Assembly (NCBI GenBank): GCA_030150045.1
Contig: JASLGM010000006.1
Location: 1 to 64,000, forward strand
Direction of reading: 5' to 3'
DNA: 64,000 nt
Origin: Taishania sp.
GTDB taxonomy: Bacteria > Bacteroidota > Bacteroidia > Flavobacteriales_D > Crocinitomicaceae
The notes under the pieces were generated by a model. It did not search any database. It saw nothing but the letters and a program-made list of their open reading frames with translations, and had not been told where the DNA came from. Both the position numbers and the translations under genes were made by a program. Positions 1-8,264 of this stretch are shown one piece after another; within the stretch, counting starts at the first letter, position 1, and each line of letters opens with the position of its first letter.

Positions 1-2
1 CC

Positions 3-857
3 CGTAAAGGGGAGAATTATTTACCAGAAGCTGGAGATTGGGCAATTGGTATTGATGGTGTTCCATTGTTGAATTACTTAGGGAACTTCTTTGGTAAGTC
101 TGCTAATAATGGTTTTGCGGGTAATATTTGGTCGTATTCAAATCCTAACATGTTGATTACGGGGAAATATTTCGTTGAAGATCAAGTTGCATTCAGAGGA
201 GGTATTCGTATTGGATTCGGAGCAGAGAAAGATAAAGCTATCGTAGAGAATCGTGGAGTAAGTCCATCAGACTGGCCGTCAAAACCAAATGAAGTTGAGA
301 ATTCATTTAAAATGAGTCAATCCAATGTTGGTTTGAACTTTGGTATCGAATGGCGTAAAGGTAACACGCGTTTACAAGGATTCTACGGTGCTGAGATTGG
401 ATTTATGGTTGGTGGTCAAAAAGAAGTTTATAAATATGGTAACGTATTGACTACTTCTACTGCTGCAATTCCAGTTGAAGTTACTGCAGCAGATGATTTT
501 GGTTCTAACATTATTGCTTCAGTTGACGGTAATGGTTCGGCTATTTCAGGACGTATTTTAGAGCGTAAAGCTGGAACTACATTCGGAATTGGTGTTCGTG
601 GATTTATTGGAGCGGAGTATTTTATTATCCCTAAATTATCTCTAGGAGGAGAGTTTGGATGGGGTATCGGTTTTATCAACAAAGGGGTAGGGACATCTAC
701 TTATGAGACTGTTGGTTATGCAAGTGGTGCGACAAATTCACAAGTTGTTTCTATGACAACAGAAACTGGAAAAACATCTAATTTTGGTGTTGATGTTTCT
801 ACTGTAAATCCATTGTTTGGGCCAGTTGGAAGATTGAACTTAACATTCCATTTCTAA
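3..857 (+). CDS. Outer-membrane beta-barrel protein, 5' end missing
   Basis: The reading frame is open from the first bases of the window, so this is the C-terminal 284 residues of a longer protein; no true start is visible. The visible N-terminus (KGENYLPEAGDWAIGID) resembles the region just after the signal peptide of small Bacteroidota outer-membrane barrels. The body alternates glycine, aromatic and polar residues in short strands, and the protein ends in LNLTFHF, an aromatic C-terminus typical of outer-membrane barrels. No enzymatic motif is seen. The role could be structural, a porin or a channel. The barrel class is well supported, the function is unknown. Confidence 0.8.
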   Translation, partial: RKGENYLPEAGDWAIGIDGVPLLNYLGNFFGKSANNGFAGNIWSYSNPNMLITGKYFVEDQVAFRGGIRIGFGAEKDKAIVENRGVSPSDWPSKPNEVENSFKMSQSNVGLNFGIEWRKGNTRLQGFYGAEIGFMVGGQKEVYKYGNVLTTSTAAIPVEVTAADDFGSNIIASVDGNGSAISGRILERKAGTTFGIGVRGFIGAEYFIIPKLSLGGEFGWGIGFINKGVGTSTYETVGYASGATNSQVVSMTTETGKTSNFGVDVSTVNPLFGPVGRLNLTFHF

Positions 858-892
858 GAGTTTATTCTTAAAAAAAATATTTTTTTCAAGTT

Positions 893-919
893 AAAGGGAG
901 CTATACGCTCCCTTTTTTT
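893..919 (+). terminator. Rho-independent terminator after the first gene
   Basis: A perfect 9 bp stem (AAAGGGAGC, loop TATAC, GCTCCCTTT) runs into a seven-T tract. It lies 36 bp past the stop of the barrel gene and directly upstream of the cmk promoter box. Confidence 0.9.
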
Positions 920-923
920 GTAC

Positions 924-931
924 TATTTTTG
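924..931 (+). promoter_or_regulatory. cmk -7 promoter box, TATTTTTG
   Basis: Perfect match to the Bacteroidota -7 consensus TAnnTTTG. Only 4 nt separate it from the cmk ATG at 936, so transcription should start at or next to the start codon. No convincing -33 box is visible, because the terminator hairpin occupies that region. Confidence 0.6.
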
Positions 932-935
932 TATT

Positions 936-1634
936 ATGGATACTTCTAAAATTACCATTGCTGTGGATGGCTTTTCCTCTTGTGGAAAAAGCACTTTGGC
1001 AAAAGATTTGGCTCGAGAATTAAAAATGAATTATATCGATACAGGAGCAATGTATAGAGCGGTAACGCTTTTTGCTATTCGTAAAGGATGGATATCTGAA
1101 GAAGGTGAGATAAGATTGGAGGAGTTAGGTCAAGAGTTACCTCATGTTAGACTTTCTTTTAAATGGGATAATCAACTAGGGCGTTCGGCTATCTTTTTGA
1201 ATGGGGAAGATGTGGAAGAAGAAATTAGGTTGCCTCATGTTGCTAAATGGGTTTCAAAAGTTGCTGCTCAAATCCCTGTGCGCAGAGCTTTGGTAAGTAT
1301 GCAACAGCAAATGGGTAAAGAAGGAGGGGTTATTTTAGATGGCAGAGATGTAGGGTCTGTTGTTTTTCCAAATGCAGAATTGAAGTTGTTTGTAACTGCA
1401 GATCCTGAAGTTCGAGCTCAGCGTAGGTTGGATGAAATGTTGGGGAATGGTGTTCAAGCAACTTTTGAGGATGTTTTGGAGAACTTACAACAGCGTGACG
1501 ATATGGATTGTAAACGTGTTGAAGGACCGTTGGTTCAAGTGCCAGATGCTGTTGTTCTTGATACTACTTTTTTGACAAAAAGGGAGCAATTGGATTTTGT
1601 GTTAAATAAACTTCAAGAAAAGTATAGAAGCTAG
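936..1634 (+). CDS. cmk: Cytidylate kinase
   Basis: Phosphorylates CMP and dCMP with ATP in cytoplasmic pyrimidine nucleotide salvage and synthesis. The 232-residue protein has a P-loop close to its N-terminus (GFSSCGKST), then the family motif IDTGAMYRA, LDGRDVGSVVFP and QQRDDMD. These are the standard cmk landmarks and the length is normal. The frame is open a few codons further upstream from a TTG at 918, but ATG 936 starts the protein right before the P-loop strand as in homologues and sits 4 nt after a promoter box. It is probably transcribed alone. Confidence 0.96.
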   Translation: MDTSKITIAVDGFSSCGKSTLAKDLARELKMNYIDTGAMYRAVTLFAIRKGWISEEGEIRLEELGQELPHVRLSFKWDNQLGRSAIFLNGEDVEEEIRLPHVAKWVSKVAAQIPVRRALVSMQQQMGKEGGVILDGRDVGSVVFPNAELKLFVTADPEVRAQRRLDEMLGNGVQATFEDVLENLQQRDDMDCKRVEGPLVQVPDAVVLDTTFLTKREQLDFVLNKLQEKYRS

Positions 1635-1686
1635 TATTGCCGTTGAAATAAAATAATTATCTTAGTTAAAACTACTACAGATATTT

Positions 1687-2364
1687 ATGAATTCAATTGG
1701 AAAAATAACGGAAGATATCATAAACAGAAGTCCGTTTCTTAGAGAATCTATGTCTGAAAATCTTATTAATATTTCGGCTTTGGCACGCAAATTACAGCCG
1801 GAAATTGAGGGGATCATGGGCAAAGAGGTTAGGGAAGGAGCTATTGTGATGGCGATTAAGCGAATGGATCCCGAAGTGTTTAAGATGTTCGAAGTGAATA
1901 TTCAGGATGTATTGGAAGATATAGGTGATTTTCTTATTCGCTCCAATCTTTCCGTTTTCTCGATAAAAAATTCAAACACGCTTTCTGAACGATTAACAGA
2001 CCTTGTTAACGTAAGTCAGAACGATAATAGCATGTTTTTTTCTTTGTGTAAAGGAACACTTGAAACTACTGTTGTGACAAGTGAACAATTTGATGGAAAA
2101 ATGAAGGAGATATTAAATGATGAAGATCTAATGGTTTCGTTTCATGATCTTTCATCGATTACTGTTCGACTCCCAGTAATTCCACGCACCTCTACACATG
2201 GATTATATTATTATATATTAAAGCAATTGGCTTGGGAAGGCATTAATATTTTAGAGGTTGTTTCGACATCTAGTGAATTTACGATCATTGTGAATCATGA
2301 AGAAGTTGATTTGGCATTTAGAATACTAATGCAAATGAAAAGACGGGTTAAGGAAGGGAGATGA
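1687..2364 (+). CDS. Uncharacterised protein with C-terminal ACT-like domain
   Basis: 225 residues, no signal peptide. The N-terminal half is helical and contains a short segment (ISALARKLQPEIE, then VREGAIVMAIKRM) that looks like a winged-helix unit. The C-terminal 70 residues (ITVRLP..., GLYYYILKQLAWEGINILEVVSTSSEFTIIV) have the beta-alpha-beta pattern of an ACT regulatory domain, as in amino-acid-responsive enzymes. Similar Bacteroidota proteins are sometimes labelled aspartate kinase, but no kinase catalytic domain is present. A small-molecule-responsive regulator is a guess from the two parts. Its 3' end overlaps the convergent lipoprotein gene by 17 bp. Confidence 0.75.
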   Translation: MNSIGKITEDIINRSPFLRESMSENLINISALARKLQPEIEGIMGKEVREGAIVMAIKRMDPEVFKMFEVNIQDVLEDIGDFLIRSNLSVFSIKNSNTLSERLTDLVNVSQNDNSMFFSLCKGTLETTVVTSEQFDGKMKEILNDEDLMVSFHDLSSITVRLPVIPRTSTHGLYYYILKQLAWEGINILEVVSTSSEFTIIVNHEEVDLAFRILMQMKRRVKEGR

Positions 2365-3097
2365 TCTTTCCTTTCCCTAATTCACTCTTTACTATTGATT
2401 GAGGTGTTCCGGTGTAAAAGATTGAACCGCCCGCTGTTGTTTGTAATTCCACTATTGCTGTGTTTTCAAGGTTGAACTTACAATCTACTTGTGAACGATT
2501 AATTCCTATTAATTTATTGTTTACGGTTAATTTACTAGCGTCACAGTGTCCATTACTTGTTATTGTTTGCGAGGAGTTCTCGCACCAACCACTTACGTTG
2601 TAATTTCCAAACCCATGTCCTTGAACGGCATCGAATGATTGTGTATTCACGTGTAGGTTTACCGTTCCAGAACCGTCCATAATGTCTAGGTATAATCTAG
2701 GAGTAGTGATAGTTCCTTCTGTAAATAAATCTTCGGTTCCTTTAAAATGAATAGATTCAAGATGTTTAAAATGTAAGCGGATAGCTATACTTTTGAATAC
2801 ATATTTTCTTGTGAAATCACATTTATTGTCGTTTGATAGATGAAGTGTTTGGTCTTCAATTTTAGTTGTAATAAAGTTGTTTAAGTTTTTATAACCAATA
2901 ATTTCTAAGAAATTAGTCGTGTCTTGTACTAAAGTGATTTGTAATTTAGCCCCAATACTAATTTTATTAAATTCATCTAAAGGTACAATTGACATTAATT
3001 GGGTACCTGCGATTTTCCAACATTGTCTATTCTCCGCTTTTTTACAAGCGAACAGTGTTGTGATACATATTATTATCCAAGTTAATCGTGTTTTCAT
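2348..3097 (-). CDS. DUF2807 (GIN-domain) lipoprotein
   Basis: 249 residues. The N-terminus is a lipoprotein signal peptide ending in the lipobox LFAC, so it is probably anchored in an outer or inner membrane leaflet. The rest (LDEFNKISIGAKLQITLVQ, IRLHFKHLESIHFKGTEDL, LDIMDGSGTVNL) is the repetitive beta-helix-like pattern of the DUF2807 putative adhesin/head domain common in Bacteroidota. It is shorter than usual but looks complete. It overlaps the PagL-like gene upstream by 4 bp, so the two are very likely cotranscribed. Function unknown. Confidence 0.8.
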   Translation of the reverse strand: MKTRLTWIIICITTLFACKKAENRQCWKIAGTQLMSIVPLDEFNKISIGAKLQITLVQDTTNFLEIIGYKNLNNFITTKIEDQTLHLSNDNKCDFTRKYVFKSIAIRLHFKHLESIHFKGTEDLFTEGTITTPRLYLDIMDGSGTVNLHVNTQSFDAVQGHGFGNYNVSGWCENSSQTITSNGHCDASKLTVNNKLIGINRSQVDCKFNLENTAIVELQTTAGGSIFYTGTPQSIVKSELGKGKIISLP

Positions 3098-4179
3098 TTT
3101 TTCTTATAATTAAATGAATACCCTAGACCTAATTCAATATAATCTGCTTTGCCATAATGTGTTTTCAATGAGAACTGTGCGTGAAGTCCGTTGTCAAAAT
3201 AGTACCTACCACCGATACGTATGTAAACAGGTTCATCTGGTTTATAAAAATCTTTAACATATATACCTACTCCAGCAAAATAATGGAACCGATCTAAAGG
3301 AAGAATGTATCCTGCGTAAATACCCATTTGTAGTACCTTCCACTGTGTTTTTTCAATGTCTGGGCGATATCCAAATATGGCTTGTTTACTTATAACATCT
3401 AGACTTAATTCAATACCTGCTTTGGGTTTAAGGATTGTTCTAGCATGAAGATTTATTGCATATATACCATAGTATCTCTCTCCGGTTGGATAATTTTGTT
3501 TTGCCGATCCTATAGCTGTTATTCCATAGAATATCTTTCGAAGTGGAAAAGAAAATGTTGGTGAAGGTTCCTTTGTTTCTTTTTCAGTTATTACTCTACC
3601 ATAACTTAAAGAGAAGTAAGGAAGATTCAATCCTAAATTAGGAACTTTTGTCCCTCCATTTGAAAAGTGCATTATGTCTGCGCCTAAAGTGAGGAAATTT
3701 CTTTTGAAAGTGTATTGGACGTTTAATCCAAAATTCATCATCGCAAAAACAGGAGATGACATTGCTACATTTTTTGGGTTTTTGACGGGGTCATACCATT
3801 TTGAAGAGAAGCCAATACCTGTTCCAAAGTATCCAGAAAAGCGTATGTTTTTAGATTGTACAAACGGGTAATTAATCGTAGAAAAAAGGGCACCGTAATT
3901 TCCAAGTATTTGACGATTACTTACGTTTCCATAATAGAAGTGAAACTTAAATTCTGGCATTTTATAGTCATGATGCCATTTTTTTATCCCTGAAGCTCTT
4001 TTTGTTGCTATAATTTCAAATCCTTGTGCATGATTTTGTGCCAAGTGCCCCATTACATTTCTGTGCCCCACAAGAAATCCGTACCTATATTTCGCCTCTA
4101 TAGACCATTGAGGAGATAGGTTTTGTGCGGTCAAAATACCGGGGAGTAGAAGTGTAAAAAAGGTTAGAAGATTTTTCAT
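3094..4179 (-). CDS. Acyloxyacyl hydrolase, PagL-like lipid A deacylase family
   Basis: 361 residues with a clear signal peptide ending TAQ. Beta-barrel strand pattern throughout. The segment HFSNGGTKVPNLGLN matches the PagL signature in which His and Ser of HxSN form the catalytic pair and a nearby NxGxN stretch follows. PagL enzymes sit in the outer membrane and remove the 3-linked acyl chain of lipid A. At 361 residues it is much longer than proteobacterial PagL (about 150-170), which is usual for the Bacteroidota acyloxyacyl hydrolase family. Activity is inferred from the motif only. It is the first gene of a two-gene unit with the DUF2807 lipoprotein. Confidence 0.75.
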   Translation of the reverse strand: MKNLLTFFTLLLPGILTAQNLSPQWSIEAKYRYGFLVGHRNVMGHLAQNHAQGFEIIATKRASGIKKWHHDYKMPEFKFHFYYGNVSNRQILGNYGALFSTINYPFVQSKNIRFSGYFGTGIGFSSKWYDPVKNPKNVAMSSPVFAMMNFGLNVQYTFKRNFLTLGADIMHFSNGGTKVPNLGLNLPYFSLSYGRVITEKETKEPSPTFSFPLRKIFYGITAIGSAKQNYPTGERYYGIYAINLHARTILKPKAGIELSLDVISKQAIFGYRPDIEKTQWKVLQMGIYAGYILPLDRFHYFAGVGIYVKDFYKPDEPVYIRIGGRYYFDNGLHAQFSLKTHYGKADYIELGLGYSFNYKKK

Positions 4180-4227
4180 TAAATAATTTAAGCGAATCGA
4201 AATTAGTAAATTTACTTCAAAATAAAT

Positions 4228-5004
4228 ATGATGGATAGTCGATTAATTGCATTTGAGCGTTTATTAGTAATCATGGATGAACTTCGTGAAAAATGTCCTT
4301 GGGATAGAAAACAGAATTTTGATACGCTAAGACAGTTAACAATTGAGGAAGTATATGAGCTTGCTGACGCAATTGTTGAAGAGGATATGATCGCTTTAGA
4401 AGGGGAATTGGGAGATGTTTTTATGCATCTTGTTTTTTATTCATTGCTTGGGAAGGAACAGCAATTGTTTGATGTCGCTTCTGTGTTGAATAAGGTATGT
4501 GATAAATTAATTTATAGGCATCCTCATATTTATGAGCAAATAGATAGTGAAATTACAGAAGAAGATGTTAAAAGTAATTGGGAATTACTGAAGTTAAAAG
4601 CTGGTAATAAGTCAGTCCTTGAAGGAGTTCCTAATGGGCTTCCTGCTTTAATCAAGGCTCAACGCATGCAAGAAAAAGTAAAAGGTGTTGGATTCGATTG
4701 GGCTAAAGCTGAAGAGGTTTGGGGTAAAGTTCAAGAGGAAATGGAGGAGTTACAATTCGAAGTGAAAAATGATACTCAACATAAAGAAGAAGAGTTTGGA
4801 GATCTTATGTTTGCGTTGGTTAACTACGCTCGATTTATTAATGTAAATCCGGAATTAGCTTTGGAAAAAGCAAATATTAAGTTTAAAACACGTTTTCAGA
4901 TGGTAGAAGAACTTATTCAACAAGACGGAAACGATTTGGCGACAATGGAACTTAACGAAATGGATAAATATTGGAATAAAGCTAAAGAGATAATGCGTAA
5001 ATAG
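4228..5004 (+). CDS. mazG: Nucleoside triphosphate pyrophosphohydrolase MazG
   Basis: Hydrolyses non-canonical or excess NTPs to NMP and pyrophosphate, a cytoplasmic housecleaning enzyme. The 258-residue protein carries the tandem MazG fold: repeat 1 opens with CPWDRKQ and holds EEVYEL and EGELGDVFMHLVF, repeat 2 holds EEMEEL and EEFGDLMFALV. The paired ExxE...ExxD metal ligands are present in both halves. Two ATGs are adjacent (4228 and 4231); either could be used. The gene is divergent from the PagL-like gene with 48 bp between the starts. Confidence 0.95.
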   Translation: MMDSRLIAFERLLVIMDELREKCPWDRKQNFDTLRQLTIEEVYELADAIVEEDMIALEGELGDVFMHLVFYSLLGKEQQLFDVASVLNKVCDKLIYRHPHIYEQIDSEITEEDVKSNWELLKLKAGNKSVLEGVPNGLPALIKAQRMQEKVKGVGFDWAKAEEVWGKVQEEMEELQFEVKNDTQHKEEEFGDLMFALVNYARFINVNPELALEKANIKFKTRFQMVEELIQQDGNDLATMELNEMDKYWNKAKEIMRK

Positions 5005-5035
5005 TTTACGATAAATAACCAATTATTAGATTTTG

Positions 5036-5058
5036 CTAGATAGTCTCTAGTTTTTTTT
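5036..5058 (+). terminator. Probable terminator after mazG
   Basis: A short 5 bp stem (CTAGA, loop TAGTC, TCTAG) is followed by eight T residues. The stem is weak, but position and T tract fit. Confidence 0.55.
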
Positions 5059-5110
5059 TATAAACGAAGACTATATTGTATATTCGTAAACTTCAACAGA
5101 TAATATAATT

Positions 5111-7450
5111 ATGAAATATCTAACAGGCTTACTTTTTTTGCTTACAACGCTTACATCTTTTGCTCAAAATGTAGATATACGTGGATTCCTTTTTGATAAC
5201 ACGAATGGGGAACCAATGGCTTTTGAGAAAATCAAACTCTTTGATGATAAAGGAGCTCTTATAGGTGGAGCTAATACAGATGTGTCTGGATTATTTTCAA
5301 TAACAAAGGTTTCTCAAGGGACATATAAGGTCGTGGTAGAAGTGTATGAATTTGAAAAGTATGAGAAAGAAGTTAAAGTTGAAAAAAACAATGGAGTAAT
5401 TGAATTAACAATTAACCTTGTGAAAATTAAAAACTTTACAGCTTTAGAAGGAGTTTATATTTCAGCTGAAAAACAAAAGTCAAAAAGTCAAGTTCAGGTA
5501 TCTCAAATTTCGATGGATAGAGAAACAATTGAACGCATTCCAAGTATTGGAGGTGAACCTGATATTGCTACTGCACTTAGTGTAACGCCTGGTGTTGTTA
5601 CTACAGGGGACCAAGGAGGACAAATGTATGTTCGTGGAGGTACACCAATACAAAATAGAATTCTGTTAGACGGGATGACGATCTATTCTCCTTTCCACTC
5701 TGTTGGGTTTTATTCCGTTTTTGAAACAGATTTGGTAAAGAATATGGATGTTTTTACAGGAGGCTTCGATGCTCGATATGGAGGAAGAATCTCTTCTGTT
5801 ATGGATATTACTTATAGAGATGGGAATCGTCAAAAAATCAGTGGAAAGATTTCTGTTTCACCTTTCTTAGGTAAAGCAGTATTAGAAGGCCCATTAGGGA
5901 AAAAGAAAGCTGATGGTACACCAAGAGCAGGATCTTTCCTTCTTTCAGCAAAACATAGTTTAATGGATTATACAACGAAGGGGTTGTATAAAAATGTAAA
6001 TAAAGGAACAGGGATGCCATATAACTTTACGGATGTATATGGAAAAATTACGTTTAATGCCAATGGAGGGTCGAAGTTTTCAGCATTTGCTTTTCATAAT
6101 AGAGATAGTGTAAATTACGGGATAGCTGATTTGGATTGGAAATCAACTGGTGGGGGGATGAATTTTATCCTACTTCCTTCTAGTTCGAAAACGATTATTA
6201 AAGGGCGATTGACTGGTAGTCACTACAATACTACTTTTCAAGAGGTAGGGAGTCAAAAACGTTTTTCTTCCATAGGTGGATTTGATTTAGGATTCGATTT
6301 TTCTTATTTCTTAAAAGGACAAAGTGAATTAACATACGGATTAAATATTGGTGGATTCTCTACAGACTACTATACTTTTAATAGCATGATGCAGAAGATT
6401 CAGAATCGAAATTTTTCTACTGAAATTGGAGCCTACGTAAGTTATAAATTAATTAAAGGAAGATGGGTTGTTCAACCTTCATTCCGTTTCCAATCGTACC
6501 CATCTATCGCAGCGGTTTCTCCTGAACCTCGTTTAGGAGTAAAGTATAACGCATCGGAAAATGTTCGTATCAAAATGTCCGGAGGACGTTTCTCTCAAAA
6601 CTTTACTTCGGCATCTTCAGATCGTGATGTTGTTAATTTGTTTAATGGAATGTTATCCGCTCCTGAAAATACGCAGTCACATTTTACGAACCAATTTGGT
6701 AAAGAGAAAAATGTAAAGAATGGATTACAATATGCTTGGCATGCCATTCTTGGAGTCGAATTAGATTTAGTTAAGAATCTATCTTTAAATATTGAAGGAT
6801 TCTATAAGTATTATGATCAATTGAGTAATATTAACATCAATAAAATGTATGAGGATGTTCCACAATTTCATACGGTTCCGGATGAATTAAAGAAAGACTT
6901 TCTTATTGAAAGTGCTGAAGCATACGGAATGGATATCCTTTTGAAGTATAACTTAGATCGTTTCCATGTTTGGGCTGTTTATTCATTGATGAAAACGAAT
7001 AGATGGGATGGGTTTAATAGCTATTTTCCAGTGTTCGATAGGAGGCACAATGTAAACGTAGTTGTTTCATACCAATTTGGAAAGAAGAAGAATACAGAGG
7101 TTGATATCCGATGGAACTATGGTTCAGGATTACCATTTACACCTACAGCAGGATTCTACCAAGGTGAAGATTTCCAAGGGGGGGTGAATACTGATTATAC
7201 GACAACGAATCCAAATGATGTTTCTTTCTCTTTAGGAGAGTTCAACTCAAAGAGATTACCTGATTACCATCGTTTAGATGTATCGGTTAAACATAAGTTT
7301 TTATTTAAAAACGATTTAGCATTAGAGATTTTTGGAAGTGTTACGAATGCATACAATAGAAAGAATATTTTCTACATAAGCCGAGTAACAAATGAAACAA
7401 TTTATCAGTTGCCAATTTTACCAGCAATAGGATTAAGTTTTAAATTCTAG
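5111..7450 (+). CDS. TonB-dependent outer-membrane receptor
   Basis: 779 residues. Signal peptide of about 19 residues ending in SFAQ; then a carboxypeptidase-regulatory-like beta-sandwich (DIRGFLFDNTNGEPMAFEKI, about residues 22-105), as in SusC-type and other Bacteroidota receptors; then the plug (about 125-230) with MYVRGGTPIQNRILLDGM and FDARYGG; then the 22-strand barrel ending in GLSFKF. It imports an unknown ligand across the outer membrane with energy from TonB-ExbBD. No SusD partner is adjacent and nothing nearby hints at the substrate, so it is better called a generic TonB receptor than a SusC. Confidence 0.92.
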   Translation: MKYLTGLLFLLTTLTSFAQNVDIRGFLFDNTNGEPMAFEKIKLFDDKGALIGGANTDVSGLFSITKVSQGTYKVVVEVYEFEKYEKEVKVEKNNGVIELTINLVKIKNFTALEGVYISAEKQKSKSQVQVSQISMDRETIERIPSIGGEPDIATALSVTPGVVTTGDQGGQMYVRGGTPIQNRILLDGMTIYSPFHSVGFYSVFETDLVKNMDVFTGGFDARYGGRISSVMDITYRDGNRQKISGKISVSPFLGKAVLEGPLGKKKADGTPRAGSFLLSAKHSLMDYTTKGLYKNVNKGTGMPYNFTDVYGKITFNANGGSKFSAFAFHNRDSVNYGIADLDWKSTGGGMNFILLPSSSKTIIKGRLTGSHYNTTFQEVGSQKRFSSIGGFDLGFDFSYFLKGQSELTYGLNIGGFSTDYYTFNSMMQKIQNRNFSTEIGAYVSYKLIKGRWVVQPSFRFQSYPSIAAVSPEPRLGVKYNASENVRIKMSGGRFSQNFTSASSDRDVVNLFNGMLSAPENTQSHFTNQFGKEKNVKNGLQYAWHAILGVELDLVKNLSLNIEGFYKYYDQLSNININKMYEDVPQFHTVPDELKKDFLIESAEAYGMDILLKYNLDRFHVWAVYSLMKTNRWDGFNSYFPVFDRRHNVNVVVSYQFGKKKNTEVDIRWNYGSGLPFTPTAGFYQGEDFQGGVNTDYTTTNPNDVSFSLGEFNSKRLPDYHRLDVSVKHKFLFKNDLALEIFGSVTNAYNRKNIFYISRVTNETIYQLPILPAIGLSFKF

Positions 7451-7462
7451 TAAATAGAGATG

Positions 7463-7492
7463 AAAAAAAGCCACATATAAGTGGCTTTTTTT
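7463..7492. terminator. Bidirectional terminator between convergent genes
   Basis: Perfect 12 bp palindromic stem (AAAAAAAGCCAC, loop ATATAA, GTGGCTTTTTTT) with an A tract on one side and a T tract on the other. It can serve both the TonB receptor gene and the convergent Rossmann gene, whose stop codon it touches. Confidence 0.93.
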
Positions 7493-8228
7493 ATGGGAAA
7501 AATAATGGGTTTTCGTGTTTAAAAAGGAAACCTGTTTTTAGTATCTTGGAACTGTCAATAATTCGTTGCTTTGTGTTGGGTAGAACGGAAATCAATTCCC
7601 CCTTCATTTCAAAATGTGTTAATTCTTTTTTTGTAGGATGATATGGTGCAACAAGGTTATAGGTGTTGTTCCATAGCTTGTTTGAAAAGATATGGGTAAT
7701 TGCATTAAACACGTCTGAATAATGTACGTAGTTAACAACTGTTAGATCTCCTTCTTTGATGTATTTACTCAGTTTCCTTTCGTTTCCCATTAATCCTCCA
7801 AGGCGTAGTATTGTACAATTCTTGATGGATTTAAATTCGTTTTCAACACAAGATAAATTAAGTAAAGTATCCAAATTAGACTCATTAATTAGGGTGGGGG
7901 TATTGGGGTATATACTTGTCGAAGATAAAAGAATGATAGGTAGCTCTATTTTTGATAACGACCGAATAAGCGACTTCGCCATCAATAAATTATTCTCTGT
8001 TGAATTTTTACTTGAAAAAGGAATGGCAATAACGATTAAATCGCAACCTTTCCAGTCAAGTTCATTCAATTGATTTTTTCCTATTTCAAATGCAATTTGA
8101 CGAATTACATTTGGATTATTTTCCATTGAAATAGTTTGCCTATTTGTAATAATAAATTTTGTTTCAGAGAACTGATTTATCCATTTCTTGGCGAGCCATC
8201 CACCTCCAATAATTCCTATCGTATCCAT
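7491..8228 (-). CDS. NAD(P)-binding Rossmann-fold protein, epimerase-like
   Basis: 245 residues. An N-terminal dinucleotide-binding loop (GIIGGGWLAKKW), a strand LIVIAIPF, LLSSTSIYP in place of the usual SDR serine-tyrosine region, and LRLGGLMG place it with extended short-chain dehydrogenases of the YeeZ-like type. Such proteins bind NAD(P), but the substrate is unknown and a canonical YxxxK catalytic motif is not evident. The gene starts only 36 bp after the acyl-CoA ligase stop, and a strong terminator fills that gap. Confidence 0.75.
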   Translation of the reverse strand: MDTIGIIGGGWLAKKWINQFSETKFIITNRQTISMENNPNVIRQIAFEIGKNQLNELDWKGCDLIVIAIPFSSKNSTENNLLMAKSLIRSLSKIELPIILLSSTSIYPNTPTLINESNLDTLLNLSCVENEFKSIKNCTILRLGGLMGNERKLSKYIKEGDLTVVNYVHYSDVFNAITHIFSNKLWNNTYNLVAPYHPTKKELTHFEMKGELISVLPNTKQRIIDSSKILKTGFLFKHENPLFFP

Positions 8229-8255
8229 AAAAAAAAGGGTAACTTTCGTTACCCT
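8229..8255 (-). terminator. Terminator of the acyl-CoA ligase gene, abutting the next start codon
   Basis: On the minus strand: AGGGTAAC, GAAA tetraloop, GTTACCCT, then a T tract that runs straight into the ATG of the downstream gene. The stem is perfect (8 bp). Confidence 0.85.
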
Positions 8256-8264
8256 AAATTTACA

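Noticed and set aside
5111..7450. Naming the TonB receptor SusC
   Set aside because: There is no adjacent SusD-like lipoprotein and the protein is shorter than typical SusC.
7491..7510. Reading the 7463-7492 hairpin as an attachment or regulatory site
   Set aside because: The A/T tracts on both sides and the convergent genes make a bidirectional terminator the simpler reading.
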